Shown one piece after another: positions 17,184 to 26,152 of a stretch of 64,000 bases of DNA. Source of the stretch: Dysgonomonas sp. PH5-45 (lineage in GTDB: Bacteria; Bacteroidota; Bacteroidia; Bacteroidales; Dysgonomonadaceae); NCBI RefSeq assembly GCF_029893235.1, contig NZ_JARXWE010000005.1, forward strand, positions 1-64,000, written 5' to 3'. Each line of letters starts with the position of its first letter. Within the stretch, counting starts at the first letter, position 1. A program made the translations under genes and the position numbers. The notes beneath the pieces were generated by a model. That model made no database searches, had not been told where the DNA came from, and worked only from the letters and a program-made list of their open reading frames with translations.

Positions 17184-18104
17184 TTATTTGTTCACACGGA
17201 AACGTTCGTTGCCTGTTGCAAAGAAATCAACAATTTGTTTCGCGGCAGCAATACCTGCATTAACGTTTGCTTCAGCAGTTTGAGCTCCCATCTTTTTAGG
17301 AGTTGAGAAATATCTGCCTTCAAATTTTTCCGCAAGTTCAGCATGATTACCAGGCATAATGTCGGTAACATATTTGAAGTCTGCACGGTCTGTCAACAAT
17401 TTCACCATTTCGGCTTCGTTGATAACTTCTTTACGAGCAGTGTTGATAAGAACCGCTTTTTTAGGCATCTTGTTCAACAAATCGTAATTGATTGAGTTTT
17501 TAGTCTCGGCAGTTGCAGGGATGTGCAAAGAAATGAACTGACATGTTTTGTACAATTCTTCTGCACTGGCAACAGCTTTCACACCTTCTTTCTCAATAGC
17601 TTCGGCCGAAAGGAATGGGTCGTAAGCATAAACTTCCATGTTGAACCCTTTAGCTATACGAGCTACATTGCGGCCAACATTTCCGTAGGCATGGATACCC
17701 AATTTTTTACCTCCAAGCTCAGAGCCCGATGTTCCGTTAAACATATTACGAACAGCATATACAGCCAAACCTAAAGCAAGTTCCGCAACAGCGTTTGCAT
17801 TTTGTCCGGGAGTGTTCATAACACAGATTTTATTTGCGGTAGCAGTCTCAAGGTCTACATTATCGAAGCCTGCACCTGCGCGAACCACAATCTTTAGGTT
17901 TTTGCCTGCATCAAGAACCGCTTTGTCGAATATATCGCTGCGAATGATAGCAGCATCAGCCGTAGCAACAGCATCCAATAGCTGTTGTTTGTCAGTATAT
18001 TTTTCGAGCAAGGCAAGTTCGTGACCAGCTTTTTCAATTTCTGCTCTAATTCCGTTCACAGCCTCAGCTGCAAAAGGTTTGTCGGTTGCAATAAGTACTT
18101 TCAT
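17184..18104 (-). CDS. serA: D-3-phosphoglycerate dehydrogenase, short lysine-type
   Basis: A 306-residue D-2-hydroxyacid dehydrogenase that oxidises 3-phosphoglycerate to 3-phosphohydroxypyruvate, the first step of serine synthesis. The NAD-binding fold shows GIHAYGNVGRNVARIA near 134, the substrate loop VVRAGAGFDNVD near 75 and the catalytic Arg in INTARKEV near 222. The usual catalytic His in TPHxGA is absent: the matching segment reads STPKKMGAQT (267-276), with Lys270 and Lys271 in its place. I recall this as the lysine variant shared with Bacteroidales and Entamoeba homologs. No ACT domain is present, so feedback by serine is not expected through one. It follows serC by 23 bases. Confidence 0.9.
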   Translation of the reverse strand: MKVLIATDKPFAAEAVNGIRAEIEKAGHELALLEKYTDKQQLLDAVATADAAIIRSDIFDKAVLDAGKNLKIVVRAGAGFDNVDLETATANKICVMNTPGQNANAVAELALGLAVYAVRNMFNGTSGSELGGKKLGIHAYGNVGRNVARIAKGFNMEVYAYDPFLSAEAIEKEGVKAVASAEELYKTCQFISLHIPATAETKNSINYDLLNKMPKKAVLINTARKEVINEAEMVKLLTDRADFKYVTDIMPGNHAELAEKFEGRYFSTPKKMGAQTAEANVNAGIAAAKQIVDFFATGNERFRVNK

Positions 18105-18127
18105 AACTAACTATTCTATACTTATTA

Positions 18128-19198
18128 TTATTTAATTTTCTTTTCAAATTCTTGCATGCAGTCAACCAAAGCTTGTACGCTTTCGATAGGGCAAGCATTG
18201 TAAGTAGAAGCACGGAAGCCACCAACCGAACGGTGTCCTTTGATACCAACCATTCCTCTTTCTTTAGCAAATGCCATGAAATCGGCTTCTTTGTCTTTAT
18301 AACCTTCGGCCATAACGAAGCAGATATTCATCAAAGAACGGTCTTCTTTCTTAGCTGTACCCACAAACACAGAGTTACGATCAATTTCGTTATAAAGAAG
18401 ATCGGCTTTTTGTTTGTTGATTTTGTACATCGCTTCCAATCCACCAAGTTCTTTTACCCATTTCAATGTTTCGTGCATCACGAAAATAGGGAATACAGGA
18501 GGTGTATTGAACATAGAATCTTCTTTCATGTGTGTGCGATAGTCAAGCATTGTAGGAATTTGACGATCTACTTTTCCTAAAATATCTTCACGAATGATGA
18601 TGAAAGTAACACCGGCTGGACCTACGTTCTTTTGTGCACCACCATAAATCATAGCATATTTAGAAACATCTACCGGACGGCTCATGATATCAGACGACAT
18701 GTCGGCGATCAAGTTTACAGGGCAATCCATATCTGTATGGATTTCTGTTCCGTAGATAGTATTGTTTGTAGTGATGTGGAAATAATCCGCATCAGTTGGT
18801 ATCTTATAATCTTTAGGAATATAAGAATAGTTTGCGTCTTCAGAAGAAGCAACGATTTCTACTTCGCCAAACAATTTAGCTTCTTTTGCCGCTTTCTTTG
18901 CCCAAACACCTGTTTGCAAATAGGCTGCTTTTTTGTTCAAAAGATTGAAAGGCACATAGCAGAATTGTGTGCTGGCACCACCACCAACAAAGATTACTCT
19001 GTAACCTTCGGGTATGTTTAACAAATCTTTCCATAATTGTTCAGTTTCTGCCATAATACGTTCCCAACCTGGTGTACGGTGAGAAATTTCTAAAAGACCG
19101 ATACCTGTTCCGTCGAAATCTTTTATTGCCGCAATTGCAGAATCAATTGCTGATTTTGGTAAAACACAAGGTCCTGCGTTAAAATTATGCTTCTTCAT
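18128..19198 (-). CDS. serC: Phosphoserine aminotransferase
   Basis: A 356-residue PLP-dependent class V aminotransferase that converts 3-phosphohydroxypyruvate and glutamate to phosphoserine. The start at 19198 gives the hallmark N-terminus [13 protein letters not shown]; the longer frame has an implausible leader. The phosphate-binding loop GGGASTQF is near 70, and the PLP lysine lies in [12 protein letters not shown] near 193. The C-terminal [10 protein letters not shown] is also typical. It is the first gene of the serC-serA operon. Confidence 0.95.
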   Translation of the reverse strand: MKKHNFNAGPCVLPKSAIDSAIAAIKDFDGTGIGLLEISHRTPGWERIMAETEQLWKDLLNIPEGYRVIFVGGGASTQFCYVPFNLLNKKAAYLQTGVWAKKAAKEAKLFGEVEIVASSEDANYSYIPKDYKIPTDADYFHITTNNTIYGTEIHTDMDCPVNLIADMSSDIMSRPVDVSKYAMIYGGAQKNVGPAGVTFIIIREDILGKVDRQIPTMLDYRTHMKEDSMFNTPPVFPIFVMHETLKWVKELGGLEAMYKINKQKADLLYNEIDRNSVFVGTAKKEDRSLMNICFVMAEGYKDKEADFMAFAKERGMVGIKGHRSVGGFRASTYNACPIESVQALVDCMQEFEKKIK

Positions 19199-19442
19199 AA
19201 CTGTAGAAAAATTAATAATTGTTTTATATGTTTTAAAATAACAAAGTTCAAAATTAATAAATATTCCGCTACTTGCCTCCGAAAAATCGAAAACAATTAC
19301 GCAGAATATTTTACTGCAAAGGTTAAACAAATTTGTTTCAAAAGCATCTTTACAAACATGCTTTTAAGCACTTTTCACTTTCATTATGACAGCAAACAAC
19401 TCTCTGAGCATTGTTTCTCTTTTGAAAAATCAGAAAAAAAAT

Positions 19443-20369
19443 CTAATTATCCGCCTTTTTTGTAGCACAAATCCAAGCTGTAAGATATTCCATTTGGTTC
19501 CGAGATCCTTTAAAATCCTTATTGAGATATCTTTTCATCGAAGAAAACATTTCCTCGCCTAAAATATTATTCGAATAAACAGAAATATTTTCCCAACCAA
19601 ATTCCGAAAGAGCTTCTTCATATTTATATGGTCTTGTCCTGTTTGGTGTACTTTGCGTACTCAATAAGCTATAGAGCCATTGCGGATAACGATATATATT
19701 GTTAGGATCTTTTTCTCGTATCCATCTTGAATGGGTTTGCAAATCAACCAGAATTATAAACTTACCACCCGGACCAACCACCGAACTTACATTTTTTATC
19801 GTTTCCTTAACATTGTCGAAATGTTCAAATGCCGCATTACTAAAAATAATATCTACTTTCTCCTCGTCATCTAACGCTTTCTTTATATCAAAATCTTTTC
19901 TGCATACATAATTAAGCCTACTTTTTTCTTTATTTTTAAGTTTGACAAACTCTTCTTGTAAAGGAACGGTATCGATATTCATTGTTTTTTTAAAATAGAC
20001 GAATAATTGTTCATAAAATTTATCGGGTACATTCGCTACTAAATCATAAATATCGACAGCCGTATATTTTTTTGCCCCTTTTGCCAAAAGAGATAGTCCT
20101 ATACCTAAATCTGACCCCGGACCTAATTCCAATATACTTTTATCTTTTAGTAAATCTCCTTCAGATTTTGTATAATTCTTCAATTGTTTTAACCAATCGT
20201 CTACAATGTTCAGATCGTATTCAATACAACGTTGAACTTCTTCAGTAGTAAATGGTTTAGGTGTATATCCATAAATAGATTTTCGCACTTTTGCCAAAAG
20301 AAGAAATAAGATTCCGGCAAAAAAATGGAAATAATTAATGAGTAAGTTTTTCATTTTCGAGTTTTTCAT
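19443..20369 (-). CDS. SAM-dependent methyltransferase
   Basis: A 308-residue class I methyltransferase. Motif I is ILELGPGSDLGIGL near 80, the acidic residue after strand 2 is in YTAVDIYD, and post-I/IV elements such as VDIIFSNAAFEHFDNV lie near 170. A hydrophobic N-terminus (about 8-28) may attach it to the membrane. Its ATG overlaps the stop of the DPP IV gene (ATGA), so its translation is coupled to the peptidase, an odd pairing. The later part (PPNRTRPYKY-like region and Trp-rich loops) resembles methyltransferases in glycan clusters, but the substrate is unknown. The sequence is more AT-rich by eye than its neighbours, which may hint at transfer. Confidence 0.78.
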   Translation of the reverse strand: MKNSKMKNLLINYFHFFAGILFLLLAKVRKSIYGYTPKPFTTEEVQRCIEYDLNIVDDWLKQLKNYTKSEGDLLKDKSILELGPGSDLGIGLSLLAKGAKKYTAVDIYDLVANVPDKFYEQLFVYFKKTMNIDTVPLQEEFVKLKNKEKSRLNYVCRKDFDIKKALDDEEKVDIIFSNAAFEHFDNVKETIKNVSSVVGPGGKFIILVDLQTHSRWIREKDPNNIYRYPQWLYSLLSTQSTPNRTRPYKYEEALSEFGWENISVYSNNILGEEMFSSMKRYLNKDFKGSRNQMEYLTAWICATKKADN

Positions 20370-22546
20370 TTTAAAAAGTTATCAAAATAACGTGTTATAT
20401 GCTCATGCAGATGCACACGATCCTTTCCTCTCATGTTATGTCCATGGCCGGGATAGACAAAAAAATCGGGATGCGTTCCATTACTGATAGCCGATTTCAG
20501 GAACTGTAAACTATGCTGCATCACCACAGTAGGGTCTTCGTCGCCATGTATTATCAACAGGCGGCCACTTAAATCGCCCGCGCGGTCTACCATGTTTGTT
20601 TCTTTATATCCTTCAGGATTTTCTTGGGGCGAATCCATGTAGCGTTCGCCATACATTATTTCGTAATACTTCCAATCGGTAACAGGACCTCCGGCAACAC
20701 CTACTTTAAATGTTTCCGGATGGCGAAGCATGAGGTTTAGGGTCATAAAACCGCCAAAACTCCAACCATGCACACCTATGCGGTTCGCATCAACATAGGG
20801 CAAAGATTTCAGGTATTCAACTCCCGTCATCTGATCTTGTGTTTCTACGATACCCAACCGGCGATGGGTTATGCTTTCAAAATCGTGCCCCCTATAAGAC
20901 GTCCCTCTATTGTCAAGAGTGAAAACAATATATCCTTTCTGCGCCATATAGATATCCCAGCCACGCACAGAATTCCATCCGTTATTTACCATTTGCGAAT
21001 GAGGGCCTCCATATACATAAATAACAACGGGATATTTCTCGGACGGATTAAAATCTGTTGGTTTAACCATACGGTAATACAAATCGGTTTTTCCGTCATT
21101 GGCTTTAAGGTGCGAAACCGTTATCTCCGGCATATCAATTCCCTCGAAAGGATTTTTTGCCTCATGAACGATATGTACCTTATCCGATTTAGTATCTATC
21201 ACCGCCACTTTGCCCGGAATGGCCAGCGACGAATACGTATCGCAAATGTAGCGACCCGACACACTTAACAGAGCGGTGTGCATTCCGGCTTCTCCCGATA
21301 ATTTTGTACGGATTCCTGTTTTTATATTTAACTTGTAAATATGGTTTTCTATTGGCGACTCTTCGGCCGAAACAATAAACAGGTTCTCTCCTTTTTCGTC
21401 AAAACCTACAACAGAAAGAACGTCCCAACGACCCGATGTTATTTGCTTCAACAACTTACCATCCGTATTATACAAATAAAGATGATTGTGCCCGTCGCGT
21501 TCGCTTTGCCAAACAAATTGCGAAGGAGTATTTTTAAGGAATAGAACAGGATGTTCGGGCTCAACATACCGGCTATTGGTTTCAGTAAACAGGGTGGCTT
21601 CAAGTTCGCCTGTTTCCGCATTATACCGGTTCAGCAGGCATGTATCCTGCCCACGGTTCACTTCAGCCACATAAATACTTTTCTCGTCAGGGCTCCACGC
21701 TATATTGGTCAGGTATTTTTCTTTCGGAAGTCCCGTTTTCAGATAAATTACTGTCCTATTAGCTGGATTATAAACACCAACTGTAACTTCATGGCTATTC
21801 ATACCCGCCATCGGATATTTTATGTTTTTTAGTTTTGCTTCCCTGGCCGATATATCGACCAACGGATAATCGCCGACCATTGTCTGATCCATGCGATAAA
21901 AAGCCAACATTGTTCCTTTGGGCGACCAGGAAGTGCCCTTCGTTATTCCAAATTCATTACGATGCACGTCTGCCCCACCATAAGTAATATACTCTTCCTC
22001 CTCGGCCGAAACCGCCAAGGGAGACACAACTCCGGCAAGCGATACAAACAAGTTATTATCTACGGTATAAGCCAACCTATTGCTTTGAGGCGAAAAATCA
22101 AGATTCCCTGCATTCTTTGGGTAAACGAACGAAGCTATAAAATCTCGTTTTTCGAGGTCAAAAAGAAGCTTCTCCATCATGCCATTATCCGTTTCCGTAT
22201 CGAAAGCGATGATATTATCTTTATCGGGATACGGAAAACTAAGGGCATTTATAGTGGATATCTTCTTATTTTTTGATTGAAACAAACCGTTAAGACCTTC
22301 CAACGTAAAAAGAACTTCCTTTTTACCTTTCTCCGTGAGGGAGACTGATATTACAGAATCACCTTCGACACACAGCAGTTTATCGCCCCACCAACGCAAA
22401 TTGTGTGGCATTTGCGGGCGGTAATTATTATAGGTACTCCCACCGGGGATAAGGTCGTCCAAGCTTAAGGAATAACCTCCGGACTGTTGTGCAGGGATAG
22501 TCAATGTCATCAATAAACAAATTAAAGAAATGGTTCTTTTCAGCAT
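20366..22546 (-). CDS. Dipeptidyl peptidase IV (S9B)
   Basis: A 726-residue exported serine peptidase that removes X-Pro or X-Ala dipeptides. It has a short signal peptide ending near residue 20 (LTIPAQQ). The N-terminal eight-bladed beta-propeller domain spans about 60-460 (GTSWSPKGTMLAFYRMDQ, IAWSPDEKSIYVAEVNR). The C-terminal alpha/beta-hydrolase shows the triad Ser596 in GWSFGG, Asp671 in HGDEDPT and His703 in GHGHNM. It matches periodontal and gut Bacteroidales DPP IV enzymes that digest peptides in the periplasm. A promoter candidate lies at 22584-22615, and a methyltransferase gene overlaps its stop. Confidence 0.93.
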   Translation of the reverse strand: MLKRTISLICLLMTLTIPAQQSGGYSLSLDDLIPGGSTYNNYRPQMPHNLRWWGDKLLCVEGDSVISVSLTEKGKKEVLFTLEGLNGLFQSKNKKISTINALSFPYPDKDNIIAFDTETDNGMMEKLLFDLEKRDFIASFVYPKNAGNLDFSPQSNRLAYTVDNNLFVSLAGVVSPLAVSAEEEEYITYGGADVHRNEFGITKGTSWSPKGTMLAFYRMDQTMVGDYPLVDISAREAKLKNIKYPMAGMNSHEVTVGVYNPANRTVIYLKTGLPKEKYLTNIAWSPDEKSIYVAEVNRGQDTCLLNRYNAETGELEATLFTETNSRYVEPEHPVLFLKNTPSQFVWQSERDGHNHLYLYNTDGKLLKQITSGRWDVLSVVGFDEKGENLFIVSAEESPIENHIYKLNIKTGIRTKLSGEAGMHTALLSVSGRYICDTYSSLAIPGKVAVIDTKSDKVHIVHEAKNPFEGIDMPEITVSHLKANDGKTDLYYRMVKPTDFNPSEKYPVVIYVYGGPHSQMVNNGWNSVRGWDIYMAQKGYIVFTLDNRGTSYRGHDFESITHRRLGIVETQDQMTGVEYLKSLPYVDANRIGVHGWSFGGFMTLNLMLRHPETFKVGVAGGPVTDWKYYEIMYGERYMDSPQENPEGYKETNMVDRAGDLSGRLLIIHGDEDPTVVMQHSLQFLKSAISNGTHPDFFVYPGHGHNMRGKDRVHLHEHITRYFDNFLK

Positions 22547-22583
22547 TTTCTCCTAAGTATTAAGATTCTTTTTAAGTTACGAG

Positions 22584-22615
22584 CAAAATTAAACATTTTG
22601 AATGTGCGCCGCAAC
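22584..22615 (-). promoter_or_regulatory. Candidate promoter of the DPP IV operon
   Basis: On the reverse strand: GTTG (22615-22612), 20 bases, TAATTTTG (22591-22584), an exact -7 match with a partial -33. Confidence 0.45.
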
Positions 22616-22705
22616 AATCCTTTCGTATTTTACGATACACAAAACTCCTATTTATTTTCTGATAAAAATTATGCTAAAATATCCATTTTTAATGAGTAAC
22701 TGTTT

Positions 22706-22713
22706 TACTTTTG
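22706..22713 (+). promoter_or_regulatory. -7 element close to a GTG start
   Basis: TACTTTTG matches the Bacteroidota -7 consensus 13 bases before the GTG at 22727. No clear -33 element is seen. If used, the leader would be under ten bases. Confidence 0.4.
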
Positions 22714-22726
22714 TTGAAAATTATTT

Positions 22727-23803
22727 GTGCCCGTGTGTAACAAAAAAATAAATTTCATCCTTCCTTTCAAACCCCGCCGTCCGGCAGGAGGTTTCAGGGT
22801 AATGTATGAATATGCAAATCGTTTGGCTAAGAAAGGCTATTGTGTGCATCTCACATTTCCCATCTTTACGCCATACATGAATTACAGGCTTCCTTATTTC
22901 GTAAGGCTTATGCTTTCCAAATTAGAAGGTTTCGGGCGAAACAAGTGGTTCGACTTCGATCCTTCAATAACGATGTCGTACGTGCCCAGAGTAGAAGAAA
23001 AATATATACCCGATGCCGATATTGTTATAGCCACTTGGTGGTCTACGGTTTTGGAGATGGGAGCTTTAAGCCCCAGTAAAGGCCGAAAGATAAACCTGAT
23101 ACAGGGCTTCGAGAACTGGGAAGGGCACGAGGATTTGCTTTATTCGTCGTACAACATAAAAAACACTACCAACATTGTGGTTGCCTCCTACCTTAAAGAC
23201 ATAGTGAGCCAACATACAAGCAACAGAGTGGAGCTGATAACAAACGGTATAGACAACTCGGTGTTTCACATCACCAAACAAATAAACGCCCGAAAACCCT
23301 CAACAGTGGCCATGTTGTATTCCGAACAAGAGATAAAAGGTTCTAAATACGGCCTTGAGGCCTTAAAGCTGGTAAAGGAGAGAGTTCCCGAATTAGAAGT
23401 AGAGTTATTCGGAATATCGCCCCCTCCCGATTCTTTGCCCGGTTGGATAAAGTACAATCGCGATCCTGCCGATTTATGCAGTGTTTACAACGGCAATGCT
23501 ATATTCATATCCAACAGTTTTACCGAAGGGTTCGGACTGGTGTCGGTCGAAGCCATGCTTTGCGGCTGCGCATTGGTTTGCACAAACATTGATGGGCACA
23601 AAGAATACGCCTTCGACGGTAAAACCGCCCTGCTTACCGAAGTGCGTAATCCGGAGCAGATGGCCGAAAAAATAATTTCCCTGATAGAAAACACCGACTA
23701 CCGCATAAAACTTGCCCAACAAGGGCATGACTACGCTCAAATATTTGATTGGAAAAATTCTATCGAAAAAATGGAAGCCGTTATAAAAAGTTTATTACCC
23801 TAA
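22727..23803 (+). CDS. GT4 family glycosyltransferase
   Basis: A 358-residue GT-B glycosyltransferase. The donor-binding half shows NSFTEGFGLVSVEAMLCG near 265 (the EGFG...EAM motif) and NIDGHKEYAFDGKTALL. The N-terminal segment, with PRRPAGGFRVMYEYANRL, is typical of a subfamily in surface polysaccharide synthesis. There is no upstream ATG in frame. The start is GTG at 22727 or at 22733, and the first ATG (Met26) would cut into the conserved N-terminus. It stands alone rather than in a glycan cluster. The sugar and acceptor are unknown. Confidence 0.85.
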   Translation: MPVCNKKINFILPFKPRRPAGGFRVMYEYANRLAKKGYCVHLTFPIFTPYMNYRLPYFVRLMLSKLEGFGRNKWFDFDPSITMSYVPRVEEKYIPDADIVIATWWSTVLEMGALSPSKGRKINLIQGFENWEGHEDLLYSSYNIKNTTNIVVASYLKDIVSQHTSNRVELITNGIDNSVFHITKQINARKPSTVAMLYSEQEIKGSKYGLEALKLVKERVPELEVELFGISPPPDSLPGWIKYNRDPADLCSVYNGNAIFISNSFTEGFGLVSVEAMLCGCALVCTNIDGHKEYAFDGKTALLTEVRNPEQMAEKIISLIENTDYRIKLAQQGHDYAQIFDWKNSIEKMEAVIKSLLP

Positions 23804-24018
23804 ACAACGCTAATACATATTTCATAATCGTACCCCTCTTGCGGAAAATATTTAACCCCGGTATTCGTTTACAATAAACGGGCGGTAATAGCTGTTTTAC
23901 TCATTCGCAATTAGTTAAAGTTGCCTTTAGGGTAAACAAAATGAAGAAAAATTTGTTTTAATTAACATAAATAACGAAAAATTAATATCTTTGTATTTTC
24001 TAATTATCTGAAGAAGCA

Positions 24019-25152
24019 ATGAAAATAACCAAACATATACTCTACTGTACTGTAATCTTGTTGGCACTAATACTTCTTGTATCAGCCTGCAAGAAAGAGA
24101 ACGGCAAGATATTTTCGATAGAAGGTAAGCTCGAAAACACGAACGGATCTTATCTTTTGTTTATAAAAGAATTGCCAACCGATACACTTGCCATTGATAC
24201 CATTAAAATAGACAAAGACGGAAGTTTTTCGTTTAAATCGGAAATCGACACTTTAACTTTTGCCCGTTTATTTTTTAATCAGCAAGGTCGTGCCATAAGT
24301 GTGTTTGTAGACAAAGGATGGAAAATAAAAATATCGGGCGATGCAAGCACCCCCGACCTTGTGGAGGTAAGCGGTGGCGAAGCCAACGACGACCTCACCG
24401 ACTTTAAGAAAAAGAACAAAAGCCTTCTGGCAAAAAGAAACCGGATATATAAGGATTTAGAGAATAAAAAAGGTGATTCAGAATCGCTGCAAACAGAACT
24501 GATGAATATAAGTTTTGAACTGACTGGCAAAGCCCGCGACTATATAAAAAAGAATCCGGCCAAGATAGCCAGTGTTGTCATCATTCACCATTTCTATAAA
24601 GACAATTCTATGGCCGACCGTCTTGAAGAACAGTTGAATTCACTGCAAAGTCCCGCCAAAAGCTTTTACCTGACAGAAGAATTGCATTTGTTCAATCAGT
24701 CGATAAAACAATCGAGGGTGGGTGCGCAGGCTCCCTATTTTTCGCTACCCGATATTAACGGTAAGCGAATGTCCTTGAACGACTTTAGGGGTAAGTATGT
24801 TCTATTATCATTCCTATCGGCTGTATGCCCTGTATGCGAGGCTAATATGCCATATCTATTGGATGCCTCAAAGGCTTTGAAGCAAAAGAAAATGGATGTG
24901 AAATTTATGTCCATATATCTCGATTCGGATAAAAAAGTTGTGAAGGATAAAAAAAACTCACTGCCTGCCGATTGGATAACACTTATTGACGTACAGGAAT
25001 GGGCTGCCGAACCGGTAAGCACTTATAATATAACCGAAATACCGTATAGCATCTTGATTTCGCCCGAAGGCAAGATCGTAGAACGGGGAATCTCCGCAAC
25101 CGAACTCGTCTCCAAACTTGAAGAGCTGATTAAAAATAACAATAAACAGTAA
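24019..25152 (+). CDS. TlpA-like thiol-disulfide oxidoreductase lipoprotein
   Basis: A 377-residue lipoprotein. The signal peptide ends with lipobox LVSAC (Cys24). Residues 30-125 resemble the DUF4369 beta-domain common in Bacteroidota thioredoxin-like lipoproteins. A helical spacer (130-230) follows, then a thioredoxin/AhpC-TSA fold (235-375) with active site CPVC at 270-273 and a cis-Pro loop at ITEIPYSIL. It probably reduces or isomerises disulfides, or serves cytochrome maturation, in the periplasm. A TATCTTTG box at 23986-23993 is a plausible -7 element. An unrelated-looking barrel protein follows 17 bases downstream. Confidence 0.88.
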   Translation: MKITKHILYCTVILLALILLVSACKKENGKIFSIEGKLENTNGSYLLFIKELPTDTLAIDTIKIDKDGSFSFKSEIDTLTFARLFFNQQGRAISVFVDKGWKIKISGDASTPDLVEVSGGEANDDLTDFKKKNKSLLAKRNRIYKDLENKKGDSESLQTELMNISFELTGKARDYIKKNPAKIASVVIIHHFYKDNSMADRLEEQLNSLQSPAKSFYLTEELHLFNQSIKQSRVGAQAPYFSLPDINGKRMSLNDFRGKYVLLSFLSAVCPVCEANMPYLLDASKALKQKKMDVKFMSIYLDSDKKVVKDKKNSLPADWITLIDVQEWAAEPVSTYNITEIPYSILISPEGKIVERGISATELVSKLEELIKNNNKQ

Positions 25153-25169
25153 CCTCGAGTATGTAGTCT

Positions 25170-26051
25170 ATGAAGAAGACATTAATCAATATCTTTTTGG
25201 TTTTTATTCTTATAACCAGCGTTTCCATTTCGGGTTATTCGTTACATTTGCCTCTATCCACTCCTTTATATGTCCCCATCGATTCTCTCTCGAAAGAACA
25301 TTTATACTATGATGTCGAACCGGACTTTAAAGGAGACTTTTTTACTTATGAAATAGACGGAAAGAACTTCTCATTCAAAACAAAAACTGATTTTAAATAT
25401 CATCCCGCGATTTCAGCTGACACTATTCAACACACAAGAAATGAAACTCGTTTATTTTTTAATAAGCTTGTTTCCTTCACCAAAGATTCAATTTACGTAT
25501 CGGCTTATTATCAAAAACATTCTATTCATAACAATGAGACAGGCAAATTAGTCAAAATAAGAAGTATTGGCATCAACAAACAAGATTTAATAGGCTTGCA
25601 ATTACTTTTTTACCCGGAAGGCTCAAAGTCGGTACAAAACCATTTGGCTGCTGGATACTCCATTATTCCCGGAAAGAAAAAAGGCATTACCAACCACATA
25701 GTGGAACTTGGTTTTTCGAGAATTACATCTCATGACAGAATATTTGCAACTTCTTACTATGCATCTAATGAATTTGCATTTAATAAAAACAAGTTTTATA
25801 TCGGCCCCAAAATTGGAGGACAGATTTCTTTTCTTTTTTTGGGGTTAGGAAGCGAATTTGTGTATTATACCGACTTTAAAAACACATCCTTGCAATGGGT
25901 TCCGTTCTTTTACTTAGGGTTTGGAAACTATAAACTACATTTCGATGGGCGTGTACCAATATACAATAAAAAATTTCAGAACATGAATAACTTTTCTATT
26001 GGCTTCTCTATGCCTATTTTCCCCTTATCAAAAAGAAAAGCCAAATTATAG
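25170..26051 (+). CDS. Exported protein of unknown function, possibly barrel-like
   Basis: A 293-residue protein with a signal peptide (about 1-25, GYSLHLP). I do not recognise a family. The second half has alternating hydrophobic and polar residues, with several Gly- and aromatic-rich strands (FYIGPKIGGQISFLFLGLGSEFVYY, WVPFFYLGFGNYKLHF, FSIGFSMPIF). The chain is mostly basic (many Lys). This suggests a small outer-membrane beta-barrel, but the last residue is not the usual aromatic: the chain ends with a Lys-rich tail after SMPIFPLS. It is co-directional with the TlpA-like gene, 17 bases away, so the two may act together. Confidence 0.6.
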   Translation: MKKTLINIFLVFILITSVSISGYSLHLPLSTPLYVPIDSLSKEHLYYDVEPDFKGDFFTYEIDGKNFSFKTKTDFKYHPAISADTIQHTRNETRLFFNKLVSFTKDSIYVSAYYQKHSIHNNETGKLVKIRSIGINKQDLIGLQLLFYPEGSKSVQNHLAAGYSIIPGKKKGITNHIVELGFSRITSHDRIFATSYYASNEFAFNKNKFYIGPKIGGQISFLFLGLGSEFVYYTDFKNTSLQWVPFFYLGFGNYKLHFDGRVPIYNKKFQNMNNFSIGFSMPIFPLSKRKAKL

Positions 26052-26152
26052 TATTGTATTACATAAATAACAAACCATAGCTCCTTTTCTTTTTTCTGTG
26101 GCGATTTCTTTTTACATTTGCTTGTATAACCAAGAATTATAACTCTATTTAA

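Noticed and set aside
19340-19365. Hairpin AAAAGCAT/ATGCTTTT after the methyltransferase gene as a terminator
   Set aside because: Only 8 bp, low GC and no good T run; it lies about 80 bases after the stop, so evidence is too weak.
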